Source of the DNA: Cercis canadensis
Taxonomy: Eukaryota > Streptophyta > Magnoliopsida > Fabales > Fabaceae
Assembly: GCA_003255065.1 (NCBI GenBank)
Contig: QAOA01005271.1
Span: 1,283,312 to 1,347,311 of the forward strand
Length of the DNA stretch: 64,000 nt
Reading direction: 5' to 3'
Shown here: positions 15,001 through 25,829 of the stretch, piece by piece
How positions within the stretch are numbered: position 1 is the first letter of the stretch
How the letters are laid out: every line of letters starts with the position of its first letter
Notes under the pieces: generated by a model
Seen by the model: only the letters and a program-made list of their open reading frames with translations
Database searches by the model: none
What the model was told of the DNA's origin: nothing
Program-made: the position numbers and the translations under genes

Positions 15001-15712
15001 CCACCATATACCCAAAACTGACGTTCAGTACAGCACCTCTGGCCATTCCTGATAATCTAAAACTTGTAGTCCACTTCCCTGAGTTCTTCTCCTCCTCAAG
15101 TTCTTCCAGTGTAAGAGGAAGCAACCGTGTGAGATCTACCCGGTGCTTTCCCAAGTCAAGTTCTGGTGCACCAACAACAGACGCATAGAGCAAAAAATGC
15201 TTTGCTTCATATTTTGCTGAATGGTGTGGTCCATTCCTACTGCCATAAACAGAGCAAGTGTAAACTAACTTCTCTTCAAATTCAGCCGTGTCTTGAACTA
15301 CCTTGGCTGGACGGGTAGCCAAAAGCCCATCCCGCCTCTTCCAGTACACACAAAGGCTAGTATCATCAAAGGTGGAAGGTAACCCTTCGATCAAATGGAC
15401 TTGGAGAGAAAAACAACAGTTAAACCTTCGATTTCGGATATGGGAAAAGGCCTTCAATGGCCTCCAATTCCATATGGACTTCTTATCCTTGCGCGAAGGA
15501 TCTTCATTACTGCCTTTAGAGTTTGATTTGGAATCAGGTAAGTGGGTTTTTCCACCGGATTTGGATCGAGCATTAGCTGCAGTGAGTAAATTCTTTGAGG
15601 AGCTTTTATCCAGATACAGAGCTTTGCTTATAGAGCCAATCTCTTTCAACAACTTCCCATTACCTGAACCTTCACTAGTCTTCTTTCCGGCTTCAACTTT
15701 TGACAACATCAT
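12044..15712 (-). CDS. PMIR1: PMIR1-type NT-C2 domain protein
   Basis: Relative of PLASTID MOVEMENT IMPAIRED 1; in Arabidopsis PMI1 and its paralogs act in actin-dependent chloroplast and nuclear positioning (family knowledge). Two coding exons, 13311-15712 and 12044-13208, flank an intron at 13209-13310 (GTTTGT...TGTAG). Splicing gives 1188 aa with the junction EGTER/QCFLPHD. The intron is 102 nt without a stop, so retention gives 1222 aa. Domains: basic, Lys/Ser-rich N-terminus; NT-C2 domain at about 85-235 with FSLQVHLIEGLP and the LDLGKHRVDLTRLLP motif; a long acidic, Ser-rich linker with ESEPESPRERLLRQFEKEAL; conserved blocks such as PLAMDKIEALSIEGLRIQSG and LSLTLDEWIRLDSGEIDD; and a C-terminal LysM-like stretch (last 49 residues) with PGDTLWSI. 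The start is a tandem ATG ATG. PMIR2 is the alternative paralog. Confidence 0.93.
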   Translation of the reverse strand: MMLSKVEAGKKTSEGSGNGKLLKEIGSISKALYLDKSSSKNLLTAANARSKSGGKTHLPDSKSNSKGSNEDPSRKDKKSIWNWRPLKAFSHIRNRRFNCCFSLQVHLIEGLPSTFDDTSLCVYWKRRDGLLATRPAKVVQDTAEFEEKLVYTCSVYGSRNGPHHSAKYEAKHFLLYASVVGAPELDLGKHRVDLTRLLPLTLEELEEEKNSGKWTTSFRLSGMARGAVLNVSFGYMVVGDNSSATRDNHNAPNALTLRQNSVGLTKPDIKSSQAGEKISMTRIGSLPSFSSSYSSRTVDEVKDLHEVLPTSTSALASSIDILYQKFDEEKTCSQGHDKPELDVFTENLKPNKPDAYPLSDPGKRNSEECEGNEEITCSPVHDKPELNVIRENLEPVTSNVCPLSHSRKENPEECEGNEFSVVDQGIELSSNEPVKVEESTVKTVDASAVDSTCTIGTAGIRLSSEDIVKHESLDVDNDSSKEKAVVHENACEDDLCTKEMLMKELESALNSVSDLETVALESPKEEKYMEAKSEYKLRKSHSLDDVTESVASEFLSMLGMDHSPSGLSSESEPESPRERLLRQFEKEALAEGFSLYDFDIGNEGEADGGHNASIGSEQWNFSEGLNFSSLSQDLQEGPPVESQEARSKERAKMLEDLETEALMHEWGLNEEVFQHSPPKNSAGFGSPIDLPSEEPLTLPPLGEGLGPFLQTKDGGFLRSMNPSLFRNAKGGGSLVMQVSNPVVVPAEMGSGITEILQGLASVGIEKLSMQANKLMPLEDITGKTMQQVAWEAMPVLEGTERFVNPVCINGLEVRILIAIHLHMFHYLNFAFFLCRQCFLPHDLVTGQDTTSCVQGGLKGASSGSKSDKFSSSSVGNQTGSEFVSLEDLAPLAMDKIEALSIEGLRIQSGMSDEDAPSNIIAQSIGDISALQGKGVNVSGSLGLDGAAGLQLLDIKDNGDSVDGIMGLSLTLDEWIRLDSGEIDDMDNISEHTSRILAAHHANSFDSIRGSSKGERKRGKGSGRKCGLLGNNFTVALMVQLRDPLRNYEPVGTPMLSLIQVERVFVPPKPKIYTTVFEVRKSNEENDESETVVKVEMKDDKKEEKSSEDEGIPQFKITEVHIAGLKTEPRKTKLWGTSSQQQSGSRWLLANGMGKNNKNPIMKSKIASKSGAPATTKVLPGDTLWSISSRVLGTGSRWKELAALNPHIRNPNVIIRNETIRLC

Positions 15713-15925
15713 CTTTTGTCCAGCAAAATTATATTAAATCACATTAAAACAGAGCCCAAACCACAATTTAAAAATCCACCAACAACTCAATATAAAGCAA
15801 TTCCCATATATGGGATTAGCGAGTCCGCAACCAAATACAGCAGATTATTGGATTCTATACCAAACGAAAGGATCCATAAATCAATTACCGGGTGGTGTTG
15901 GCAGGGAACCAAAGCATTAGGATAA

Positions 15926-16215
15926 GCTGAAACGAAAACCCTAGATTACCCAATCGCAGTCATCGCCACCCTCATTCTGAAATTCAAAATTGGAAGCTCC
16001 TTATAACAAACGAACAAAAAAATCCACCCCTTACTCGAAAAACAGACAAATAGAGGAAGAAAGATCGTTGGTGATGTGCAGAGATAGAGAAAGAAGGAAA
16101 GGGAAGCGAAAACAAAATCTTACAGAGAGTTGCGATGTCTGAGCAGAGCTTATCTTCCCCAATCTCTCTTCCTCTCTCTCTCTCTCTCTCTCTCTCACAA
16201 TTGCCGCTGCCTCTT
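15926..16215 (-). promoter_or_regulatory. Presumed 5' UTR and leader intron of PMIR1-like gene
   Basis: On the reverse strand a GA-rich leader (GA repeat in 16165-16197) runs to a good donor, CTCTCT/GTAAGA, near 16130. A good acceptor, GTTTCAG, lies before 15926. This suggests a spliced 5' UTR with a roughly 200-bp intron before the ATG at 15712. Purine-rich leaders are common in plant transcripts. Start and intron are inferred from signals only. Confidence 0.45.
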
Positions 16216-16835
16216 TCAAAACGGAATAAATTTATCATAAAACTATAAAATAAAGTATAAACTACTAAAGCACGAAATTTTCAATTTGTGTGCGCATTCG
16301 TGAAAATGTTATTTTTTATAACATGAATTTTATGATACTATATATAAGTATATTATATTAACGTGTTAAATATACATAATTTTATATTTTATTATATATA
16401 AATATAATTTATTTTATTTTTTAAAATAAATTTAAAAATAATTAATTTGTATACATATTATTTATATATTAGTTATTTTCATATAATATAACATAGTACA
16501 AACTACAAAGTATTTGAGAAATCTCATTTCTATAATCATACTTGTTTCTATTTGCCATCATCATCCACACTTTCAACTTGTTTTCATTTTAGCCCTTTCA
16601 AGTATGCAAGTGACAAATCAATGATACCTTGGTATCATCTTTTAGATGTTTTCCTTTCAATAAACCCTTTTCCCCAGTTAGGCGGTTCCTTTCTAATGAT
16701 TTAATGTCATTTATATATTTTTTTTTGTAACCCATGAACCAATACTTGATTTGAATGTTTGAATAGAGCAAGACTTAGCAAACATGGAATGAGTCATCCT
16801 ACTTTAGGGGTTTCGCTGTCGAAGCACCCATAACT

Positions 16836-16876
16836 GTAACTTTTTGTGGTAGAACNGTAACTTTGTGTGGTAGAAC
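16836..16876. repeat. 20-bp direct duplication around a single N
   Basis: GTAACTTTTTGTGGTAGAAC, then N at 16856, then the same 20 bases with one mismatch. Probably an unmerged contig overlap, not biology. Confidence 0.8.
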
Positions 16877-17852
16877 ACTTTGAGATTTTTATTTTGTCAA
16901 TAAAATGTCTCGAATACAACATCTTCTTCTTACAAGAAGAGCTAGCCTTGTAACAAATTAATATATAATCTAGTTGATGTCATTTATATTATTAAAATTG
17001 AGAATATTGAGTGGTCATTCATTTTAATTTTTATCTTAAATTTATGAAAAATATATTATTTTAAGAGAATGAATATATTTAGAAAACAAATATAAAATTA
17101 AACATTGAACATATAAAAGAAAAATTTATTAGTCAATCATATTATTAGTTATGAAAAAAGCTTAAATATTACACACAATGACACAACATATAAATCATGA
17201 AATTATGGTATTAGAAGTACAACTTGGGTACAAAAGACAAGCTTAAGATTAATTACTTTGTTGGTAGCTAACCTTCTCAACAACCAAGTTTAGCATAGAC
17301 AGTCACATAGAGGATTCAAATGGTACATAGAACAAAATGCAAGGCTCCAATTCAATTATGGAAAAATATACGCTGTTTCTGTTGTTTAAGAAGGTTGGTT
17401 GGTTGGTCCGCCATCTGAAGACTTAGCTGTCCCATACGGCATCTGAGCTGAACATATGCTTAACTTCGCATCTACACATTGATTTATTTCTTACACTTAT
17501 CAAATACCAACATTCCCTTCCTTTCCCTAGCACACGTTTTATGGTTAGAATAACACTTATAAATATCTCCCACTATCTCAAAATTGTTCAATTTGAACTC
17601 TTATATTAAGATTTTAATATAATATTAAACTCAAATGCAAGTAAGTATTTAAGTATGAAGCGGTGAAAAAAAAAATTACTACAACTCCTAAATTTATGAT
17701 CCTTTTATAAACTTGAGGACCAAATACTAATTGCCTTCTCATGATGATGTATGAGCCTGCCGGGGCGCGGGCTCTATGAATCATTCAAACCGCATATGTA
17801 AAATTTACGTGTTTACATAAAAGAATATCAAGAAAGTTACTTAAACGTTCAT

Positions 17853-18301
17853 ATTTTATGGGGAAAAAGTGGTACGCACGTCATCAATATAATCATAGCA
17901 TTGAGTCATTGACCATTCCCATGTTATCCTTTATAAATATTTTTCATTCAATGCCAAATGTCACTGATTCAAATTCTTTGAACATAAAAGAATGATATTT
18001 CCAATAAATTATATAATGAAAATATGTAATGAATAAAGTGTCGCACAAGAGTATATCTAGATCTACATGTCTTATNATTTTATGGGGAAAAAGTGGTACG
18101 CACGTCATCAATAAAATCATAGCATTGAGTCATTGACCATTCCCATGTTATCCTTTTTATAAATATTTTTCATTCAATGCCAAATGTCACTGATTCAAAT
18201 TCTTTGAACATAAAAGAATGATATTTCCAATAAATTATATAATGAAAATATGTAATGAATAAAGTGTCGTACAAGAGTATATCTAGATCTACATGTCTTA
18301 T
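17853..18301. repeat. About 224-bp near-identical direct duplication around a single N
   Basis: Copy 1 is 17853-18075 (223 bp) and copy 2 is 18077-18301 (225 bp), separated only by N at 18076. I see two substitutions and one 2-base length change. The perfect abutment on the N suggests two overlapping contig ends, perhaps from two haplotypes, joined without merging. Confidence 0.85.
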
Positions 18302-18468
18302 TTACCTAGATATAAACATATTTATTATATACCAATAAACGCTATTCATTAGAAGATAATGGGCGTTGCCGCGTTGGGCACCTCTGTTGACCCGCCCACG
18401 AATTTCAAATTGAGGCGCCAACTTATAAAAATTGAATAATAAAATAAGACTAGTTATTCATAATATTT

Positions 18469-18840
18469 AGGTGAGTCTTATCCTACCATCCCTTATGTTA
18501 TTATTTTTATGTTACATCTCTCATTCACGTATGGTGTCATTGTGAAGATTTCAAAAAAATTGAGTTACCCAGTATGTGTCAAGATACACAGTTCCTTATA
18601 AAATGTAAGAACGACACAATATAGAAAAATATGTCAAGAAATTATTTTTTTAAGTTTATTTTTTAGCACGTTTTCTCATATCTTGTCGTTCTTACATTTT
18701 ATAAGAAATTGTATGTTCTAATACATACTAAATAACTTAATTTTTCAAGATCTTCATAATGATATTAAAATCACACTGTAAATCTCACTGGATCTCATCC
18801 AATTGAGAGGGATGTAGCATAAGATAATGGTAGCTCACCT
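18469..18840. mobile_element. Foldback/MITE-like element with long inverted arms
   Basis: The two halves are imperfect inverted repeats of each other over most of their length. The left arm carries TTATAAAATGTAAGAACGAC; the right arm carries the same block inverted. The ends are AGGTGAG and CTCACCT, flanked on both sides by AATATTT, which could be a 7-bp target duplication or, since AATATT is self-complementary, part of the inverted repeat. It encodes nothing. The RNA would form one long hairpin. Superfamily is not determined. Confidence 0.6.
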
Positions 18841-19317
18841 AATATTTAATACTGATGTCAATACTACATATAAAAATAAGAATTGAAATAATTTAATTGT
18901 GTATTTTACTTAATAAATTTATAAAATTTATGTAAAATTTAAAAAATACATACCTGAAATTATTTTTATATTTATAGTATCAATATTACTTATAATATTA
19001 AATATTTCATTCTAAAACAATTATCGCACTCTATATCGTATCTGCAACGTGCAATTCAACAAATATATACGCGCATTGCATTCATATAGGTAGAATTTTA
19101 AATTTGAAAATCTTATAGTAATTAGTCTGTCTTGTTTTTGATACTAATTCTTATATTTTTCTTCTTGTCATTTCCTTCTACTTTTTGGTTTGGCCTTATG
19201 CCGCGAGACACTTCTCGATTGGTTTTGAACTTAAAATGCCTTTTTCCCTATATAAGTCAAACGATGCAAAAAATTTTAAAAAAATTATGAATATGTTTAG
19301 AGAGAACTATTTGTAGG

Positions 19318-19735
19318 GTGCGGAAAACCCAGCAGTTTCTCCGCCATTGATGAAGCTCGAGAACCTAGCATGGGCGAAATTGATGGACCCTTGCAGTTGC
19401 AGTATAGGCTAGACTCAAAAGTTCTCCACTGCTACTGAGCATAGCGGTGCCCCTCGCATCGTTGGCAGCCCACGACTACCACAACACTTCATTTGGTACT
19501 TTATAGCTCGCATAGAAAGTGCCCATCGCATTTTCATTGGGTTGCCTTTTCTAAAGCTTGAGAATTCTATGTTTCTGATTCTCCTCTGCAATTGCGAGTG
19601 TAGGTGTGTACAAAGAGGAGGAAACGGCCATGGAGGGAGACTGGTGGTTGGACTGTTGGAGAGCTGAAGAACGGTAACGTTTTGGAGAGTTAAAACAAAA
19701 CCGTTTGGGGCTTCTTTCCTTCCTTAAAACGGTTA
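19318..19735. other. GC-richer island without recognisable gene
   Basis: About 400 bases of balanced composition in very AT-rich DNA. Two parts look like diverged copies: AAGCTCGAGAACCTAGCATG with a later GCAGTTGCAGTATAGG, and AAGCTTGAGAATTCTATG with a later GCAATTGCGAGTGTAGG. No frame or motif is recognised. A decayed gene or element remnant is likely. Confidence 0.35.
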
Positions 19736-20483
19736 GTTCTAAAATGAAGAATTATTTTGATAGATAAATTTATTTTTAAAATAAAATAATATATAAAAAA
19801 ATTTCAAAGACTAAAATAATTCTATCTATATTTTTTAAGAATAAAAAATAACTTTTATTCTTTAAACAAACATCAAAGTTCAAAAAAAAAATCAATTATT
19901 TCAAAAGCAATTCCTCCAAAACTCAATTTTATCTATAATCAATTTTGCTCATAATATTTTGCCTTTTGCTTTTTCTTTTTATTTTCTTTAGCCTATGAAA
20001 ATCAAATTTAATAATTTTTTATATTAAAATTTAAAGTAAAAAGAAATTACTCAATTTTAAAATTAAAATTTATAATAATACTTACAAATTATCTTTCAAA
20101 ATAAAACTGATTTACATGGTTTTGGTAGAACATTTATGTGTCTATGTATGTAAGAATAAAAGTTTTCATTTAAAGGAGACTAGTTAAGAAAAAAATTTCC
20201 CAATAAAACTTCAAATATATACGTTTACAATTAATTTTTAGAATAAGTAGTGAAGGTTAAAGAACCAGAACGAAGATGAATCTTATGAATGATAGGTTGG
20301 GAAGTTTGAGATGACCTTTGAATTTGCCCATTCCTGTTCCCTTTGTACCTATTTTAATTCCAAATATTGTTTTAAATGAGGAGAGCTTCTTGGAGAGCGG
20401 AATAGGAATATCCCTTACCCCGGATGGATAACTAACACCCTCCCTTTATTTAATTCGCCATTCTAAAACGCCACGTTACAGGA

Positions 20484-20489
20484 CACGTG
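20484..20489. promoter_or_regulatory. G-box/ABRE CACGTG, distal to GPCAT
   Basis: The context GACACGTGGC matches a strong ABRE. It lies 1.8 kb before the GPCAT start codon, so assignment to that gene is weak. Confidence 0.3.
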
Positions 20490-22322
20490 GCAGCAAGCTG
20501 CCGCGCACAGAAACTACGCAATGCCACTCATTACCCAAATTGTCCCCAACATCTTCTAAAATGAGGCCTTTATTCTTCTCTTGATAGCGATAAGGGACCA
20601 ATTATTTTTCTGACAAGTGTTCTTTTTCATTTTCCTATACTGAATGACGTGTATCGTGACCCCGCATATCCACCGTACATCTGGTTAGCTTTGCTTTGTA
20701 TTGCTCAGCTTTTCCATTGATTAATCAAGAATGATTAATTTATTCTTTCAATTTAAAATAAAGAAGCTGCTAAGAGTGATGTTATTCATACCGTAAAACT
20801 ATTTATATATTTTTTAGTCTCACATTTTGGCACGTGTTAGATTTCTTTTTTGTTTTAAAAATTTTAAATGATGTAGTTTACTGATGCGAACGTGAGTAGT
20901 TAAAAAGTGAATAATTTTTTTTTTTAAATAATACAATTTCCTGAAATAATTACTTCCTTAAAAGTGAAATGTGATTACAGATTATATTTTTATTTAAGCA
21001 ATCAAATTTACAAAATTATTTTTATTTTTATTTGTGAATAAATTTAGAAAATTGAGTTTTTAGGAAATAATAGTTGAATACTAAAAAAAATAATTATCTT
21101 TATCTATTAATATAGATTAACATGATTTGAACTTAACTGAACTCAGAATTTTCTTTCTTTATATGTAAAATTTTGCTACCCTAATATGGTTTGACTCAAC
21201 TTGATATATATAAAAAAAAAACAGTGTAATACCCAATTTTTAAGTGATTTATCTTTTAAATTCTACAGCTACGGTAAACATTATCTTACTGTTTTAAAAT
21301 AAGATTTTAATAGTTAACTCAATTAATTAGTAATTTTGAAATTTTGTAATACTAGTAACAATGTCTTATTCTATCTGATTAATTAACTGATAAGATACCT
21401 TAAACTGCTCTCGACAATCTCTTGTCCCACAAGACACAAGGGAGGATAAATTGTTATTGAAGTGCCTCATTGAAATTTTAAAGTTTAAGTTAATTATTTA
21501 TTTCTTTTTATCTGTAATTTTATAATAGCATTGGATCTCCATCTTATCTTAGAACGCCTTCAATAACTTAATATTATATCTTATACTAAAATCTCATAAA
21601 CAAAATGTGAAATAAAATTATAAAAGAAAATAAATGATTCCTTATTTTATTGCTTCTAATGTTAAAAAAAAAAATTATATCTTCAACGACAAAAATAAAA
21701 GATTAGACTATAGATCAACCTTTTATAATCCAAATTAATTTAAAATTTCATTATTTAGACAACTTTTTGAACTTATTTAGACTAAGCGTTAAACAATACT
21801 TTTTCATTTACAATCACTCTTTATCTCAATCAAAGAGATTTTGCATGACAAAAGAAGAATCAAACTATGTTCACAAATTAATATGATTTTAAAAAATAAA
21901 TAATTTATAATTAAATAATATTAAAATCATTCTTAAAATTTGTTTAGTTCGTGTTTGAACTCATAAAAAAAATAAAAAAGTCAAAGAATTCACAGAGTCA
22001 GAATCACCGTGTCACCGTAAGGCTTGAGCTCGGTCTTCTCTTTCCCCCCACCGACGGCAGCAGGTTTTGGAGCTCTTTACTAATTACCTAAATTGAAATA
22101 TAATTCATACCAAGGATATTATTTTTCTAATACTAATCACAATTAGCAATGTATATATAATTGACCCAAAACTTTTAAGCGCCTTTTATTGGCGAAACAA
22201 GACACGAGCATTCCTTCCTAACTGATTTATGTTCCTTTGTACTCTTCAAGAAGCATCGTCATCCTTCTTCTCTAGTTGTTCCCCTCTGTCTCTCTGCACC
22301 TTGAACGTAGTGACAAGTGGAA

Positions 22323-25300
22323 ATGTCCGACAACGAAGAACATGGAGACTATTCAAATGGCGAATCGTCTGTAAAGATGAAGCAGAGGTTCAGGGATAGA
22401 TCTAAGGTATGTTCAAAACGTGGATTCGATTTGATTTGAACAGACTGTTGCATTAATTATTGATTTTTATGATATGGGTTTGATTTGATTTTGGCTCAAA
22501 TGAAGGAGATGTTGTCAAAACAAGCTGTTCATACGAAGGAGATACTTTCGAAACAAGCAGTTAAGATCGCCAAACAAGCGGAAGAACATGAAAGATTCAT
22601 TAACAAGGTGGTATTTTCTGCTTTCTGATATGAAGTTAATTATATGGTTTTCTCAGGTTTTGATCAATTTAATGGGCTTAAGTTAAGTTTGACTCATTGG
22701 ATGCTCTAATGCATATCATGTTTGGTCATTTGGGTATGTCAAGACTTAATTAGCTTTAATTGTTTATCTACTTTCTATAAATGTTCAGGTGACGCATCTT
22801 TTGGGGGTTCTCGGTTTTGGTGGTTTTTGCTTCCTCTTGGGGGCAAGTAAGTTGATTAGTCTGACTGATACAACACAGTTAAATACTTTTTCCTAAGTAA
22901 ATTCATAGTTTTACTTTCTTTTTGTTTACCAGGGCCCCAAGACATTCCCTATGTATATTGTTTGTTCTTCGTCACCTTTGTCCCTCTTCGGTGGATATAC
23001 TATAGGTTCAAGAAATGGCATTACTATCTTCTGGTAAGCTGTAATCTAAGATGTCTTAAATTTTATTTCTGAAGTACATCTGTTAAGATCAATATTTGCT
23101 TTTGGACGTTTATGTTTGTTTCTAGGCTATAAGGTTCTTTTAGTGGCACTACTTTCTTGTATCTTCTACGGATTTTTTGTGAGAAGGTGGTATGGGTAAT
23201 ATCCCTGACTACCAAAACCATAGGTAAAGACTGTTAACTGCCCTGTTTAAGACTGCAGTTTTCAGGTTGAATGTTTCACAGAGGCACACACCAAAAGTGG
23301 TGCAGGTTGAGATAGTAGGCATGTATCTAATGGAGTACATAACCTTAGACACAGGAGACCATCAATTCTGGATCAACTATCCCCACGTAATTGAGACAAA
23401 GGATTAGTTGCAATTACCAATGGAGTCATGATGTGTGGTGAAGCATTTAGAAAGGGGGATTTTCCAAACATTAATCTGATTGATGGGCACTTCTGCATCA
23501 GCAAGCCCTATTAATAAAGCAAGGGTTCCTTGCTCTTATTATTTAATTATTAGAAAGTTATTTCTGTATTCTTATTATAATAAGGATCAATTTATTATTA
23601 GTACTTTTGAATTGCCTCTATAGAAATCTGAACAATAAAAAGCGAAGTGGTTACATGATTGTTCTTTTGTTTCAGGATTTTTGCTATTATGCCAATACAA
23701 TATTCTTGGTTGACCTTCTTTTTTATCCAAGGAATGAAAAGCTTTTCATGGTTTGCTTCTCTTTTGCTGAGGTAAGCTTGCAGTTTTAGGTAATTTGAGA
23801 TATTGGCAGAAGAATTATTCATGCGTTCATTTTTTTACTCATTCTAAGTGCTGCTGCAGGGGCCATTAGCATGGGCTTTAATTGTTTGGCGCTGCAGTTT
23901 GGTTTTCAGTTCTGTTGACAAAATTGTCAGTGTTCTTATCCATCTTTTACCTGGTGAGTTAGATCTTCATATTGCAGCATTTCTCAATTTTTTCAACAAG
24001 ATAATTAATATATGGTTCATTGAAGGGTTCTGATATGATAATTGTTGATGAATGCCATCAATTGTCAAATATTAGGTTGTATTTGTATGTGCTGTATGCA
24101 TGGAGTGCAAATTTTTTTTAGAAAATAGTACTTTTTGATGTATAGTTTTCGTGAATAATATTCTACTAGCTTTGTGTTCAAGTTCTAGTATCCATATGAT
24201 ATTTCTCTTGAAAAATCAGAAGGTTCTGGAGTGGTATTGGCCTGGTTTTAAACATTCAGGCTTTTGCTTCTAGATCATTGTGTCTTGAGAAGGAAGTTTG
24301 AAGTAACTTTACTGTTCAAGAGTTTTTTGCTAGACATGGCAATCATAGGTTTCAGTAGCTGTAGCAAGGGGTAAGATGTTAAAACAGTAATAATAGTGAG
24401 GAGGTTTTGTGGGCAGAGGTCTTAAAGCTGGGTAAGTTTTATGCCAATAATTGTTCTAACATCCTACTTGTATAGATCTCACAATTCATTATTGAATTTC
24501 ATCAAAGAAAAGCTACAACTTGGGGGCTTCGACCAAGAAGAAAGATAAGCTTTAATTCCAAACATCTGTGGTCAGCTACATCAATTCAAAAAAGAAAACT
24601 AATTGTGTCTAGTTCCTGATATCTATTTTGCTGCTGTTCAATGTTGCCTTCCTCACTTGTTTTATTTCCATCCATGTCAGTCTTAATCTCTTGATTCCCA
24701 CCCGGAATTTTCTTTCATCTTCCTCATCATTGCATTTGCATCTCTGTTTTGATGTCTACCATAGTATACAATTCTCCCTCATCCTATCTTCTATTTAATC
24801 AACTCCTATATTTTTTCATATATCTTAAATTTCTTATCTTCTTTTCCTCTTATTACTGCACATACGCCTGAATTCTTGTATATATTCACCATATTTAATT
24901 TTTTTGTACTTTGTGGATTATGTGACTTAAATACTTGCTAATATGCATACTGGCTTGAACTGTACAAAGATATCACATCGTCACAAGATAAGGAACCATT
25001 TTTTTGTATTATGCCTTTAACACAATTGTTCTTTTCAGGATTGGTTTTCTTTACCATTCGGTGGTGGAATCCTGCAACCTTTGAAGCCATGCATCCAGAA
25101 GGAACTTCTCGAAGAGTTACATGGCCTTATGTTGAAGATAAATCCTACCTGTGGACATGGCTGTTTCTGGTTCCCTTAGTAGTTTACACTTTGTGGCAGC
25201 TCCTTTACTTTCTCATTGTCAATGTCTTGCGTCGACAAAGATTTTTAAGAGATCCTGAAGTCATGACTTCTTACAGGTAGTGAACATTAGACATAGCATG

Positions 25301-25829
25301 TTCCCCTACAGTTGTTGCAGTTCTATTTCCTTTCTCCAAGTTTTACCGAATATATATAATCTCAGTCGAATACAACTTCTGAAAAGGATGAAAATGAGGG
25401 ATGTCTGTTTGGAACCGAAGAGTTTATCTGTCTTTTGCTTTTCTCATATTATCGCCTTCATGGTTTGATAGGGAACTCTCAAAGAAAGCGCAGAAAGCAA
25501 ACAACCTATGGTGGCGCTTAAGTGGGCTGCTTGGAGATCAAAATCGCATGTTAATGTACATTTTGCTTCAAGCCATGTTCACAGTGGCAACCATGGCACT
25601 CACAGTCCCCATATTCTTGTCATATGAATTGCATGTAATTTTCCAAATACTCAAGGTTTCTGCATCTGTATGGAATGGAGGAAGCTTTCTCTTAGAAGTA
25701 ATGCCTAGGCAGGTCATTCTCAAGGAGAAAAAGAAATCAGAGATGCACCCTGTTCAAAATCAAGATCAATCCTCGACGGGAATGGAAAATGCTAGGGAGA
25801 TCAACAATTTGGTTGAGACATCTGATTAG
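22323..25829 (+). CDS. GPCAT1: Glycerophosphocholine acyltransferase 1 (DUF2838 family)
   Basis: Membrane enzyme that transfers an acyl group from acyl-CoA to glycerophosphocholine to form lysophosphatidylcholine, part of phosphatidylcholine turnover (family knowledge). Exons: 22323-22406, 22506-22607, 22789-22846, 22933-23033, 23676-23771, 23860-23953, 25039-25276, 25472-25829. They total 1131 nt, 376 aa, close to the Arabidopsis protein (about 380). A charged N-terminus is followed by several hydrophobic segments, beginning [16 protein letters not shown], with conserved loops [37 protein letters not shown] and [17 protein letters not shown], and the tail [14 protein letters not shown]. The long intron 6 (23954-25038) has no gene. 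Oddity: exon 2 encodes two similar units, [11 protein letters not shown] and [12 protein letters not shown], where the Arabidopsis protein, as I recall, has one. Confidence 0.93.

Larger units (their letters stand above)
16240..22322. other. AT-rich intergenic region upstream of GPCAT gene
   Basis: Six kilobases with no supportable gene. It holds two N-flanked duplications (16836-16876 and 17853-18301), a foldback element (18469-18840), a GC-richer island (19318-19735) and G-box words near 20484 and 20831. The last 200 bp before 22323 are probably the GPCAT 5' UTR and promoter. Confidence 0.5.

Noticed and set aside
12353-15188. Several forward frames of 70-160 codons
   Set aside because: They lie opposite the PMIR1-like coding exons and reflect its codon structure.
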